A stretch of DNA of 64,000 nucleotides from Codonopsis lanceolata (lineage: Eukaryota > Streptophyta > Magnoliopsida > Asterales > Campanulaceae), in NCBI GenBank assembly GCA_013146195.2, contig CM028377.1, positions 178,972,465 to 179,036,464 of the forward strand, given 5' to 3'. A program made the position numbers and the translations under genes. The notes beneath the pieces were generated by a model. It was not told the DNA's origin. It worked only from the letters and a program-made list of their open reading frames with translations, and ran no database searches. Each line of letters starts with the position of its first letter. Positions within the stretch are counted from its first letter, which is position 1. This document shows positions 1 to 11,068 of this stretch, one piece after another.

Positions 1-60
1 CGCGCACACACACACAACAGAGCATTATGAATATTAATACACCATGTTCTTCGTATGTAG

Positions 61-510
61 GGTGGATCGGGATATGCAAGGCAAATCTTATTCCAACAAA
101 TTCAGCTTGAAAATGTGAAGAACCCTATCATCATCGATCAACATTATTGCAATGGGAAACATTGTATGGTAAGTTTTAGAACCATGTTACTTTGATAGGT
201 TGATTGTAATATAATTAATACTTCCCTGTCCAAAATCTAACAATAATAAAATAGCTCTAAGTGAAATTCCTTTTGGTTTATGCATGTCATGTGTATAGAA
301 GCACCGGCAGATAAAAGTGAGCTCTGTGACATACAAAAACATACAAGGATCTTCAGCCTCGCAACTCGCGATCAAAATCGGCTGCAGTGAGAACGCACAT
401 TGTACCAGCATCGTGATGGATCATGTTTCGATAACGAGGAGTGTTGAAGCCTTTGCGAAAATACTCAAGGAACATTTATTTCAACCTCACCTAATGTTAT
501 CTGCCATTGA
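61..510 (+). pseudogene. Polygalacturonase (GH28) 3' end, frameshifted
   Basis: Two exons of a pectin-degrading cell-wall polygalacturonase. Exon 61-168 follows an AG acceptor and reads GGSGYARQILF and NPIIIDQHYC, the block that follows the catalytic RIK motif in GH28. It ends at a GT donor (ATG|GTAAGT). The intron runs 169-310, and exon 311-510 continues in phase with VSSVTYKNIQG and CSENAHCTSIVMDHV. Around 438-448 the frame changes: the family's last cysteine segment (CENTQGTF, then a short tail and TGA at 508-510) lies in the next frame, while the original frame runs on to a non-homologous stop at 541. Catalytic residues (NTD, DD, GHG) would lie left of the window. I infer a decayed or recently broken gene; a sequencing error could give the same picture. 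The family call is firm. Confidence 0.75.
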
Positions 511-2016
511 CATATTCCTTCAAAAGCTATTGTCATCCTAGTTGAGGTAGCTAGTTGATTACATTGATTACTATAGTTTTCAATGATAGTGTTTGTTTTG
601 ATTATTTCTACGTCTAAATTAATGAACTCAGGAAGGGATTGATTAACAATGTCATTTTCTTCATTCTACTTGATTTCCCGTGGTGAGCAATCCTACACTT
701 ACAACAAAGAGTATCCTCAAATTGGTTGTAACTTTTAAGTTAATCAATCAAAGACTAACAAAAAGAATTCGTATTTCTATAATGTTTCCATCCCCGGTCC
801 CGGTTTCTAAATAATAATCATGTTTGACTGCACACATATATTAAGCAAAACTAATCGAATTTATTATAAATATCGGTATGATGTGTAGTTTTCTTTAAAG
901 TCCATGTGTATGTGGCCTATACTTAAAGTAGCTAAGAAAAGGTAAGGATAAAACAAAAAAAATTGTTAGCCAGAAAAAGAAAGTTTAGAAATATGGCAAT
1001 TTCTTTTGAACTGACGAAAAATGAAAGCATGACTATTATTTATGAACGGAGGGAGTAACTTATTACGTGCAACGTTAGAATGTTATTTTAAATCAAACTA
1101 GTTGGATATTCAGTCTCGTTGTTCCCTAGTTTACACTACTGAGTAACCCCAATTATACTAAACTTAAACTTGCATAGCTCGAGTGCGACCCAGACAACTC
1201 TATCAAAATTGGGGTCTAAACTCTAAAGCATGAATGAATGAATAACAAAACTAAGGCCTAATTCAATTGATTTTATATCTATTCATTTTTTTATTTATTT
1301 AAAGGGTACTCATCTAAGCTTTTGAGATGCAAAGTTATTAATATAGTATAGCGACTTAATTCAAAAAAATTCTAGATATAAATAACGAAAGTCAATATTG
1401 TTTGGAAGTTGAAAATTATTTTTTCATATTTCCCAAAAGATGGGAACTTTTCATTTTTACGAGTCATTATAACTTAATATAATGACTAGAGTGCCCCCTG
1501 GTGACCTAGCAGTAATCCCATTCATCAAGTTTTGAAATACATTTATATATACTAGTAAGGTTTACGTGCGTTACACGTGGTGTTAATGATTTTTTAAAAA
1601 TGATTTGCTAGTTTTTTCATTTTTCTGTTTACTTTTAATTATTTGATTTTTTTTTTGTATTTTAATCATTACAATTTTTGAAACTTATAAATTGTGCCGT
1701 TGAGCTTTTAGTTTTTTTGATACTTTATTTTCTGGTCATTTATAATGTATACTTTTAGTCATTGTATAGGAACTTATCCTACAAATTTGTTTTTTTTTTG
1801 TTGGTTATTTTCATTCTCTTTTTTTATTACCAAACATGAATTCATTCACTTTTATGAGTGTGTGAATTGAAAATAATTCAAACTTACTATCTTAGATAAA
1901 CACATTGTTGTTGGAGACTTTGTTTATGTCGTTTCTGAAATTTATGACTCCCTATAGAAAATAATATATTATGTTAGAGAAATCAAACTTTCAACCCCAA
2001 AGTATATATACTTATA
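511..2016. other. AT-rich intergenic DNA, no gene seen
   Basis: Probably the 3' flank of the polygalacturonase. No reading frame with recognisable content. The word GAACGGAGGGAGTA at 1044-1057 looks like the right end of a Stowaway-type MITE, but no matching left end was found. Confidence 0.5.
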
Positions 2017-2847
2017 CTAAAAATACGAAATTACCTCAAAGTATATATAAAGCCTCACTTTACCACCCAACCTAAGTTTTGTATCATTTTCATATCTCAT
2101 TTTATAATTCTTTTCTAGTTTTCCCCCTAGTCACGACGAAGGTTACCAATCTGACATTAATGTGCACATGGTATTTCACGTGCAGGGCATTTTAGTCATT
2201 TTTTGCAATGCTTTCTCTGCTTTTATTACCCAAAGAGAAACTTCTTTTTCTTCTTCTCCGGCAACACTTTCTCTGCATCTTCTCCGGCAATGACCTCGTA
2301 TGTAAATTTTAAGTGAGATAAAACTCAAAAGTGTATTAAAGTTTTATTCAAATTATTATATAGAAAAATAAATAAAAATATAGCGGAATCATACCAGAGA
2401 TATTGAACTCAAGATCAGATAATCACACTTAGGTATCAAGACCACCACAAATAAGAACCCACCAAAAAATTAAAGACGCACAATATAACACACAAGCATA
2501 CACCAAGAATTTCTCATTTTCTCCCTCGTACAACATAATACACAAGCATACACCAAGAATTTCAAATCTCATAATTGAATCCATCACATACGTATACGAA
2601 AATGATGAGACAAACCATAATTCAATCCATTTTCATCGTCCATAGCTTCAACTCCAGCAAATTTCTCATCGACAGCGTTGATATTGTTTATGGTTTGATT
2701 GGAGCAAATTCTCGATTTTATCACTACGATTACCAGACATGACATCTCATCACCAAATTTGACATGGAATATGGAAATTCTAAAAAATTACATTGTGGGC
2801 CAAAGTGGATTTGGTGGATACTTTAGGGGAAAATTTGTATTTTGGAC
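2017..2847. mobile_element. Degenerate MULE-like inverted-repeat element
   Basis: The left edge (AAAATACGAAATTACC, then CAAAGTATATA) and the reverse complement of the right edge (CCAAAATACAAATTTTCCCC, then TAAAGTATCCACC) share the terminal pattern of the better preserved elements at 3167, 28246 and 31015. The inside includes a short CT-rich, UTR-like stretch (2235-2290) but no identifiable coding. No clean 9-bp target duplication was found, so the borders are approximate. Confidence 0.4.
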
Positions 2848-2857
2848 TAATTTCGAT

Positions 2858-3166
2858 GGGGCCAAAATATGATTAGCTCCCAAAATTACACATCAAATCT
2901 CACATTGCACCCCAACCTACGAAGTATCTCACTTTCATAATTTATTTAGCTATTTGTCCGTCTTTGCCCCCTCCCATATATAGGCGTTAAAAATAGTAAC
3001 AAAAAATGGTATGTGCATGTCACATGAAGATTATTTTGGTCATTTTGTTTGACGCACAAAATGGGAATTGGCTATAAATTCAATATTTAATTAACCATTT
3101 AGTATTTAGAATATGTTTTTAAATAAAAATAAAAATAAATATTTTAATAATTCAAAAATTATTATA
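2858..3166. repeat. Duplicated block copy A, left part (MULE-type end)
   Basis: Opens with GGGCCAAAATATGATTAG, a MULE-type terminal sequence of the same family as its neighbours. From about 2919 it aligns in direct orientation with 5475-5720 (shared words include CCAACCTA, TCTCACTTTCATA, TTTGTCCG and GATTATTTTGGTCAT). The alignment is interrupted exactly at 3166 by the MULE at 3167-4566 and resumes at 4567. Confidence 0.6.
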
Positions 3167-4566
3167 GGGCCAAATTACAATTTTCACCCAAAATATCCAC
3201 AAAATCATATAGTTTACCCCTATGTAAAGTTTGTCTCATAATGGTATCTGACGGACGTTAGAAAATTCACATTAAATAGCATGCGATCTTCCATGTATGG
3301 GGCGAAAATGTCATTTCTCTTATCTGGTTAAGGAGTAAATGTATTAAAAGTACAAACCCTAATCTCACACCCTCTCCTTCTCTCTTCTCTCAGTGTAAGT
3401 TCCCATCTCCGGGTCTACCGTAATAGTTGCAATCTCCAGTTAGCCCTACCATAGCCACCGCCATCTCTGGGTGCAAGTTCCCATATCCGGCCCAAACCCT
3501 TCCCACTCTGGTCACGCCTATCATAACTCTAGCCTCGTCCTCCTTCGATTCTAGCCGAGCTTCATCTCCGATCTCCCTCATTCTCTCCCCTGCAAAAGTC
3601 ATGCTTAAAGTAGAAATCAAAAGCTATAAAGTATACTTACTAAAAACCCTTGAAAAAACATGCAATTGATAGAAAACTCATAAACCTTATTGACGAGTTC
3701 ATCAAAGAGAGAGGACGGGCTTGAATGAAGAGAAATAATTATTGGTTTTATTGAAATACTCTTTAATTTTACGGGAGAAAATTGGGCATACGGCTGATAT
3801 GCATGCATATGGTTTAAAACAAAGTATCAAAATTGAAAAGATGTTGAAGAAGCTATGACTTTAGATGATTTTGACCTCATAGAAGTTGTCATGGCGGTCA
3901 GGTTGGTTTATTTAACGAATTATGAGAGATAAAGTAAATGTAAAGTCATGTAAGAGGATGAAGGGTGATGAGAAATTGATTGATTTCGGTGGTGGATGGG
4001 TTTCACCAGAGAAGGTGGGTACGTGGATCCAATTTCATACATGAAATTGAAGATGGAGACGTGTAACTATGGGTAAGAGTTTTTTTTTCATATCTTTAGT
4101 TTACTTTGTTTTCATTATCAATATAAGAAAATTGACAATGAAATGGAAAACTGCATATATATCATCTGGGTTAAGAGAGAAATTTAAGAGAAAATTTGGA
4201 GGGAGTGGACAAAACCAAGATCGGGTTATGGGTTAATTTTTGTTGTGGAAAGTGAAGTTCAGAAAAAAATTGTTGGTCTTTTCTGTAGATTTTCTTTCAG
4301 TAGGAAAAAATGGAATTGTGGACCACACTCCATTTTAACATTTGAACTTTAAGCACCCCAAAGTTTACATCGAATTCCTAATATTTCCCTCAAGTTAGCA
4401 TCGTGGAAGACCACGTGTTATTTAACGTGACTTTTCTAACCGTTGTCGCGGCTAAGGTGGAAAATATGAAAAAATATAACGTCAGATATCATTATGGGAC
4501 AAACCTTAGGTTGGGGTGCACTATGTGATTTGGTGGATACTTTGGGGGAAGGGATTGTAATTTGGT
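3167..4566. mobile_element. MULE-type element with ~145-bp TIRs
   Basis: Terminal inverted repeats of about 145 bp: left 3167-3310 starts GGGCCAAATTACAATTTT, and the reverse complement of the right end starts ACCAAATTACAATCCC. Both arms then share ATCTGACG and GTTAGAAAA. The flanks ATTATTATA (3158-3166) and ATAATTATA (4567-4575) match at 8 of 9 bases; a 9-bp duplication is the Mutator superfamily signature. No transposase is visible, so it is non-autonomous. The inside has short open frames near 3390-3810 that I cannot assign. They may be captured host sequence, as in the related elements at 28246 and 31015. Confidence 0.75.
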
Positions 4567-5390
4567 ATAATTATAAGGAAAATACTATCCTTACAAGACT
4601 TAGTAGTTGTAAGGAAAGTTATAAAATTCGTTGTAAGGCTAGCAATGTTGTAATTATAATTTGTATCATATTTAAATTTAAAGTTAAAAAAATACATTAC
4701 TCTCAAAAAATGAAATTTAGAAGTTATTTAATTTATTTTGTTATCCTTCATTTTCTTCCATCAACCTCATCTCTCATAGACCCACCAACATTACCACCAC
4801 TACCACCTCAAATAACATCATTAACTCAAAAATCAATTTTTTATTTTATTTTATTTCTTTGACTAATTTCTTACTCCTTCGGTCCAATTAACACATGCAA
4901 AACTCATCATTTATAGACCCACCACCACCATAACCTTAAATTTCACTATTTACAAACATAAATTCAATTTCTTGAATTTTTAAATTTGATGATTGAAACC
5001 CAAACCCATATGAAGATTTGAAAAATTGATGATTTGGAAATCTAACAATATCGTATTCCACACCTAAACCACCACTGTCATGGTTACAATCGCCCCCACC
5101 ACTACCCCTAACCACCACCACCAAAGATCCCCGCAACTACCACCACCCGGTATCACCACCACCAAGAAATACGTTCACCTTGCCTTGCTAAAATGGAAAA
5201 ATAAAATATATTTAGCTTCCATTAAATCGAACTACTTTCTTTAAATGTATCTCCTATAGATTCTAGTGTTCTTCTCTAACAAAACGCAAAGATTTGTCAA
5301 CGAAGTTCTCCATTTTTTTTAATCTTCTTGACATTATATCACCTTGCCTTGACGTATTTTCTTAGATTATTCACAAGTAATTATTAAACG
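4567..5390. repeat. Duplicated block copy A, right part
   Basis: Continues the block begun at 2858 and aligns in direct orientation with 5730-6280, roughly three quarters identical by eye (shared words ATTACTCT, ATGAAATTTAGA, TTGATGATTTGGAAATCT, CCACCACTGTCAT-like). A small hairpin-rich stretch at 4576-4660 (CCTTACAA ... TTGTAAGG) has no counterpart in copy B. CCACC-rich strings at 5060-5165 create open frames on the minus strand, but no domain is recognisable. Confidence 0.6.
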
Positions 5391-5474
5391 TGTTACATAA
5401 GTGCCTAATATCTTGATACTCACCAACAAATGTATTATTATAGTTATATTTTTTCATATACCTCTAATAATATC

Positions 5475-6830
5475 TTTCCCAACCTATGATGTCTCACTTT
5501 CATACATAATTTTTATATTTGTCCGACTTTGTCCTCTCCCGTTCATGGGTGTTAAAAACAGTAATGGAAAATCATATATGTTAGGATTATTTTGGTCATA
5601 TTTTACTTGTGGCGCAAAGTGAGATTTCATTATATTTTCATAATTTTTTTGTTTGCCATTTGATATTTAAAATATATTTTAATTAAAATAATAAATAATT
5701 ATTTCAATAGTTATACTTTGTCTCATTTTAAATTCAAATGCAAAAAAAATGCATTACTCTAAAAAAATGAAATTTAGATTCTATTCAATTTATTATTTCA
5801 TCATTCACTTTTTTCCGTCAACCTCATTATTCATAGACTCACCACTACTACCATCTCAAATTTCACCATTAGCACAAAAGTTAATTTTTTATTTGATTTT
5901 ATTTCATTTTTTAATTCCTTACTCCTACATTAAAAGTAACTCATTTGCAAAAGTCATCATTTATGGACACACCACCACCACAACCTTAAATTTCACTTTT
6001 TACAAATTCAATTTTTTAATTTTTCAAATTGAAACTGAAACCCATATGGATCTTTGAAAATTTGATGATTTGGAAATCTCACAATATTGTATTTCATCTA
6101 AACTACCACTGTCATCCCTACAATCACCGTCGTCACCGCCCCTAACACCACTATCCTTGCAGCCGTCAACACCGTTATCACCATCACCAAGAAACGCACG
6201 CACCTCGCCTCGCTCAAATGGAGATATAAACTCTCTTTAACTTTCATTTAGTCGAACTTCTTTCTTTAAACATCTCTCATTTCTTAGTCCCAATATATTT
6301 TTTGTGCAAATTACTAAGTAAGGAGAAAATCTAATTTTAGGATGAGACTACTTAAAAGGATATTGGTTGGTGACAACCTATTTCAATAAAAGGAGAGTTG
6401 CGATAGAAGAAAGAAAGTTGATAGCTCAGATGAGGGAATATAGAGATTCTCACATGTAACTACCTCGAGTCTGATGAAGAGAAGCAAGCAAATTAAGACC
6501 AAAAGAGGTTAGAGGTTTTGAACCCAATTATGAAAATTAGTAAAATATTTTGAATCCAGTTATTTGCTATTACTAACATTGGTTTTGTAACTTTTGTTTG
6601 TAATATCTACAAGTTAGGGACAATTGATAGTTTTAAAAGTTGTTGTAGTAGTCTGAAAATTTAAAGAAGTAAATAGTAGATTTTAGCATTCTTTTCTAAT
6701 AAAACGCATAGATTCATCAATTGGTTCTTCATTTTCTTCATCTTCTTGACATTATGACACATTTTCTTTTAGTTTCGAATAAAGTTTTAGTCCCTTGAAT
6801 AAATGTATTTTTGTCATTTTAGAATATATT
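5475..6830. repeat. Duplicated block copy B
   Basis: Direct repeat of 2919-3166 plus 4567-5390. At the position where copy A carries the MULE, copy B runs straight through (about 5695-5735), so it preserves the pre-insertion site. About 400 bp at 6280-6680 is extra in B; the alignment then resumes at 6685 (TTCTAATAAAACGCA against TTCTCTAACAAAACGCA at 5273). No coding recognised. Confidence 0.6.
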
Positions 6831-7790
6831 GGACGATATTTGTAACGATAATGGTAGGAGGGGGAAAATGGTAACAAAATCAAAATACAAGACGATATAA
6901 ATAAAATTCAATAATATAGAACCTAACTTTAAAATAGGTACAAGTCAAGGGATCAAATGATTATTTAATTATTCATGGAATTAATTAGTCTATGACAAAT
7001 TTAGTTGTTCAACCTTAATTAATAGTGAGTGATTTATTATAGTTAGTGTTATTTTTATCCAAACATTACTTTTTGTCATGGTAAATTTACTTGTCTTGTC
7101 CTTAATTAAATAGTGGGTAGTTTATTTGGTGAAAGACTTATTTTTGTTTATCAATTAAATTGTAGGAAACAAGCTTGACTTTTATAGTGAGAGAGATTTG
7201 TGTGTGTGTGTGTATGTAAATGTGCAACAAAAGATTCTGAACTATCAAGGTATTTAGGAATTAATCTTAGAACATTTTGCATTTTAATTAATTAGTATTT
7301 CATTCAAATCCTTAAGATCGAGTAACTCTGTCTATGTTTGTGTGTAAGTAACTATATGCATTGCATGTGATTGTTTTTTTGTAATAAAATAGGCAAATTA
7401 CATTATCACCGAAACAAAATAAGCTTTAAAAAGCTAGTTTATGATATCTTAAACTCAAGGATTACTTAAGGCAATCCCAAAGGATGGGGGGCTCACCTAG
7501 TCATATATTAATACTTATAAGTTTTAGCATGCTTTGTAGAATGTATTTGTAAACCAAAATTAGGGGGCATTATTTGGACCTCATACACTTAGTACATCCT
7601 CCTTGTTTTTCCTATTTTACCATTCCCTAATCTAGCCTAGGTTGAACCTCATATGCTTAGTACACCTCCCCCCCCCCCTTAATGCGCAGCAAACCAAAAA
7701 CATACCCTAACCCACCCCACATAGAAATGAAAAATGCAGAAGGAAGAAGAAAGAAATGGAGAATGGAAGAGAACGAAGCAAATCATAACT
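6831..7790. other. AT-rich intergenic DNA, no gene seen
   Basis: Only simple sequence is identifiable: a short GT run near 7199-7212 and a poly-C run at 7669-7678. An open frame from 7682 has no recognisable content and leads straight into the CACTA terminus. Confidence 0.5.
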
Positions 7791-8060
7791 CACTACTAGA
7801 AACAGGCTTATTACCGACGGAGGTTTCCGTCGGTAATTACCGACGGAAAATGAAAATTATTGACGAAAGTTTGTTAGTAAATTGGCGCCATATTTACCTA
7901 CGGACATTCCGTTGGCAAACCAAAAATTTCCATCAGCAAAACAAAAAAGTTCGTCAGTAAAGTAATTGGAGAATGACGCCACATATACTAACGGACGTTC
8001 CGTCGGTAATCACCGACGAAATATGTCTGTCAGTAATTACTGACAAAGGTTCCGTCAATG
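7791..8060 (+). mobile_element. CACTA (En/Spm-type) transposon end
   Basis: Begins with CACTACTAGAAACAGG, the standard plant CACTA terminus. Clustered subterminal words in both orientations follow: TTACCGACGGA, TTTCCGTCGGTAA, ATTACCGACGGAAAA, CCGTCGGTAATCACCGACG. Such arrays are the transposase-binding region in this superfamily. No opposite terminus (ending TCTAGTAGTG) was found downstream, and no transposase gene is present. The element is therefore one-sided or was cut, possibly by the retrotransposon that starts at 8643. Confidence 0.7.
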
Positions 8061-8642
8061 ATTGTTTTAAAAAAACTCCTTTCACAATTACACAAAGGTA
8101 TCGGCAAAACAATCACAAACTCTTTTCTCTCTCCTTCTCACGGTATCTCTCACACTCTTTCTTCGCAAACCCTCCGCTCGCCATCGACGCCCTCACCGCA
8201 AGCAAAAAGCTCAGGTACGGTACCTCTCTCCCTTCTTCTTTATCTCTCTCAAACCCTAGATTTCTCCCACTCCCCCCTTGTACGTTGTATCTGATTTTGT
8301 TTGTTCTTTTAGTGTTTGCCGCCACCAACATCTCTCTCTCTCCTTCAACTCCCTACGCCACTGTCGCACTACCCAGGTATCTCTCTCTTCTCCTTAATCT
8401 CTATGCTTTGAAATTGAGGTCTTGTTCAAAGAAACCTCGTGTGTGCTTTGATTGGAAATTTGTTTGTTTATCTCCAATTTGTTCGTTTATCCCCAAATCG
8501 AGGTCTCTGTGATTTTGTTCGTTTACTAATTATCACACCAGAGTGCTCTCGCAGGGAAAGCCCCTGCCTAGTTCACGGTTGTTCTTGCTTTCTTTGATAG
8601 GTTTGAGTCTTACGTCACGAATAGATTGAAAGCCAAATATTC
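8061..8642 (+). other. CT-rich, 5'UTR-like stretch inside or next to the CACTA end
   Basis: Pyrimidine-rich tracts (CTCTCTCC words) alternate with candidate donors (CTCAGGTACG at 8211). This resembles a host-gene 5' leader and could be captured sequence. The frame 7973-8512 is open but has no recognisable domain. The hairpin AGGGAAAGCCCCTGCCT near 8553 closes the segment before the LTR. Confidence 0.3.
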
Positions 8643-11055
8643 TGTGGCGACCCCGACCCCCGGACCCGAGATGGGACCGCGGACCGGACCGCCAAACGAG
8701 AGAGAGACAAGAAACAAGGATCATGCAAGGACTCGAATAATTTTAAAACTGGCGTGACACAACATTTCAGTCGCAACAGAACTCGACACTAAAGGTTGGT
8801 GTATAAAAATCATTTCACCTGATAAAATAGTTAATAGGACAAGAAGATAAATAAGAGCTAAAAGGATGCTCAGCGGAAGTCTATACGTAGTGAACGATAA
8901 CAAGATATACAAGGCACGGCTAACACAATTGCCGGCAACAAAAGGAGTATAAGTACTACAAGAGTTAGAACTCAAGTAGCTAACAGGAATACACGAGTAC
9001 AAGATGTATACACATTCCCAAGCTTAGTCTAGTTGACTAGCTTTAAAACCCATCGTCCTTGCAAAATACAAAAGAATAGAAGATGACATCTAAAACCACC
9101 TTTTCAACCGCAAAAATCTCATCAAAGAGAACTAAGGATTAAGAGCACCACGAGCCTCAACGAGAAGCTCCTGTCTTGCTATGATCTAAAAAAAATACAG
9201 GGGAACAGGTAAGTCATAATGACTCGTAAGCTATCAATCATGCATGACATGACAATATGCAACACGTTAGGCAAGACAATATTACAAGCATGGAGATCAA
9301 GTATTTAAGATGCACATTATTGCATATAATTCACATAATGTGAGGATATACTCGGGATAACAAGTAGTCACTCAATGGGCGCGTATTGGTTGGCCAGAGA
9401 GAGATCTTCCCCACTGTGGCCAGCAGTGGAGGGTGTGTGATAGGATCAAGTATGCCAGCTGGACTCATGCAATGCCAAGTAGTATTTACTCAACAATGAA
9501 ACAAGTATGGAACGAGTCCGACAAGAGCGTCCTCGTTCAAGACAAGTATATAATCTCATCAATAAACAAGCAAGATTGAGTTCGACAAGAGCGAACTCAA
9601 TATATCAAGTATGCATTTATTATGTCATAAAGATACAAGCATGATAGTCAATCCATTTCAAGAGTCTAGAATTAGTTTTTTAGTTGAACGCATGTAATAA
9701 CGTCGTAATGATTGATCTTTGAGCCGGTATTGTTCAATAGCTCACTAATGTCGATTCCATTGAGTCATTTCTATAAATTCAAACCAAGTAGAGTTAAAAC
9801 ACTAGATGCATTTCAAACTCTTTTCTAAGTTATCGCGTCGATTGATCTAGGTCATTAATCCACATAACAACCATAGCCAAGAATAATCTCAAGTTCCCAA
9901 ATCATGGAACCCTAGAATCACATTTTCCCAAATAATGGTCGAAAGTCTATGACCCAAGAACAATAGTTATTTCTAACGTAGCGTAGAACACTTTTACTTC
10001 TAGGCTTGGTGTCCAAATCAAAACATTTACATTCATGGTCTATAATTCCTAGATATTCATACTCTCTAAACACACCAATATCATGGTAGAAAAACAAGGA
10101 GAACATGATTTAGACATGAGAGAAGGGAAGTAAGAGGGGGTAGCATGTTATCTCTAGCTTGTACCTAACGCAAATCGATAGCTTACCTCAAGCCAAGCAA
10201 AAGACGGAAGCAAGAAAACTATTCGGTGTCGATCGATCTACTCGACGGCGGCTTCGTAACGGTGGTCTCGGAATCGCAAGCGGGTCTTGATTCACTTGGG
10301 AGTCAAACCCTCACGCACTGATCTCACCAAGAATCTCATGCACAAGCTCTCTCCAGACAATGAAGGAGAAGAAAAGAAAATAGATCGTAAAGTGAAGTCT
10401 CCAACTGATGTAGAAGAAATCAGCTCAATTAAGGTGTTAGTGGAATACACTTGTCACAAGATGAGTGATGGAAATAGGTTTAGAAATCTTGATTAGGCTT
10501 AGATTAGACTAATAAGGTTCTAATACGAGTGATTAAAGTCACCAATGATAGAGGTTTAGTAATGGCACAAGTGTAATCAACCAAAGTTGCAGAAAATCCT
10601 CGTCTTGCTGGAAATCACCTCTGTTCGGTTGTGGAGGCCGAACCTCCTTCATAATGTTCGGTTCTTGGGGCCAAACAATGCCCAAAATGTTCGGTTGGCA
10701 GGGTGGAACAATTCCTCAGGCCAAACGTTAGGTCAAACAGGTCCGGATTTGAACGTATAATGCACACGAGGCACATACAACTCAAAGAACCAATAGAATG
10801 AGTACTAAGGGTCCTAAAACAATGATAAAAGACTCTCAAGGTCTTGGCTAAGTCCAAAAGATCAAAGCCTGAGCAAGAACATGCCAATCTAGAGCATGCA
10901 AGGCAATAGGAATTCGATACGGCAATTACGGCTCGACCAAGGAATACGATCAAATCAAACATGTTAGGGATACTACTAGCATGTTAAATACACCTTCTAA
11001 TCATGTTAAACAAGTATAGAAGACAAGTTATATAAGTAGGTTTCGGGTTCTCACA
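8643..11055 (-). repeat. 3' LTR of chromovirus 1 (2.4 kb)
   Basis: On the plus strand it starts TGTGGCGACCCCGACC and ends GGGTTCTCACA, so in element sense it runs TGTGAGAACCC to GGTCGCCACA, with TG..CA ends. The polypurine tract abuts at 11056. It contains three 21-bp inverted-repeat units at 10623-10709 and a splice-donor-like GAGGTAAGC (minus strand) at 10181-10190. Open frames inside it (for example minus 10615-10962) show no known domain. Confidence 0.85.
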
Positions 11056-11068
11056 TCCTCCCCCACTT
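11056..11068 (-). promoter_or_regulatory. Polypurine tract, chromovirus 1
   Basis: Element-sense AAGTGGGGGAGGA lies directly against the 3' LTR start TGTGAGAACC. It primes plus-strand DNA synthesis in the family. The same tract recurs at 19457 and 63350. Confidence 0.8.

Noticed and set aside
1044..1057. Stowaway MITE
   Set aside because: Only one end word (GGAGGGAGTA) is present; no partner end or TA duplication could be located.
7973..8512. 179-codon plus ORF starting in the CACTA subterminal array
   Set aside because: Composition is a CT-rich leader; no recognisable domain, and its start overlaps transposon repeats.
10615..10962. 115-codon minus ORF in the chromovirus 1 LTR
   Set aside because: Lies entirely in the LTR over the inverted-repeat cluster; cysteine- and leucine-rich by composition, no domain.
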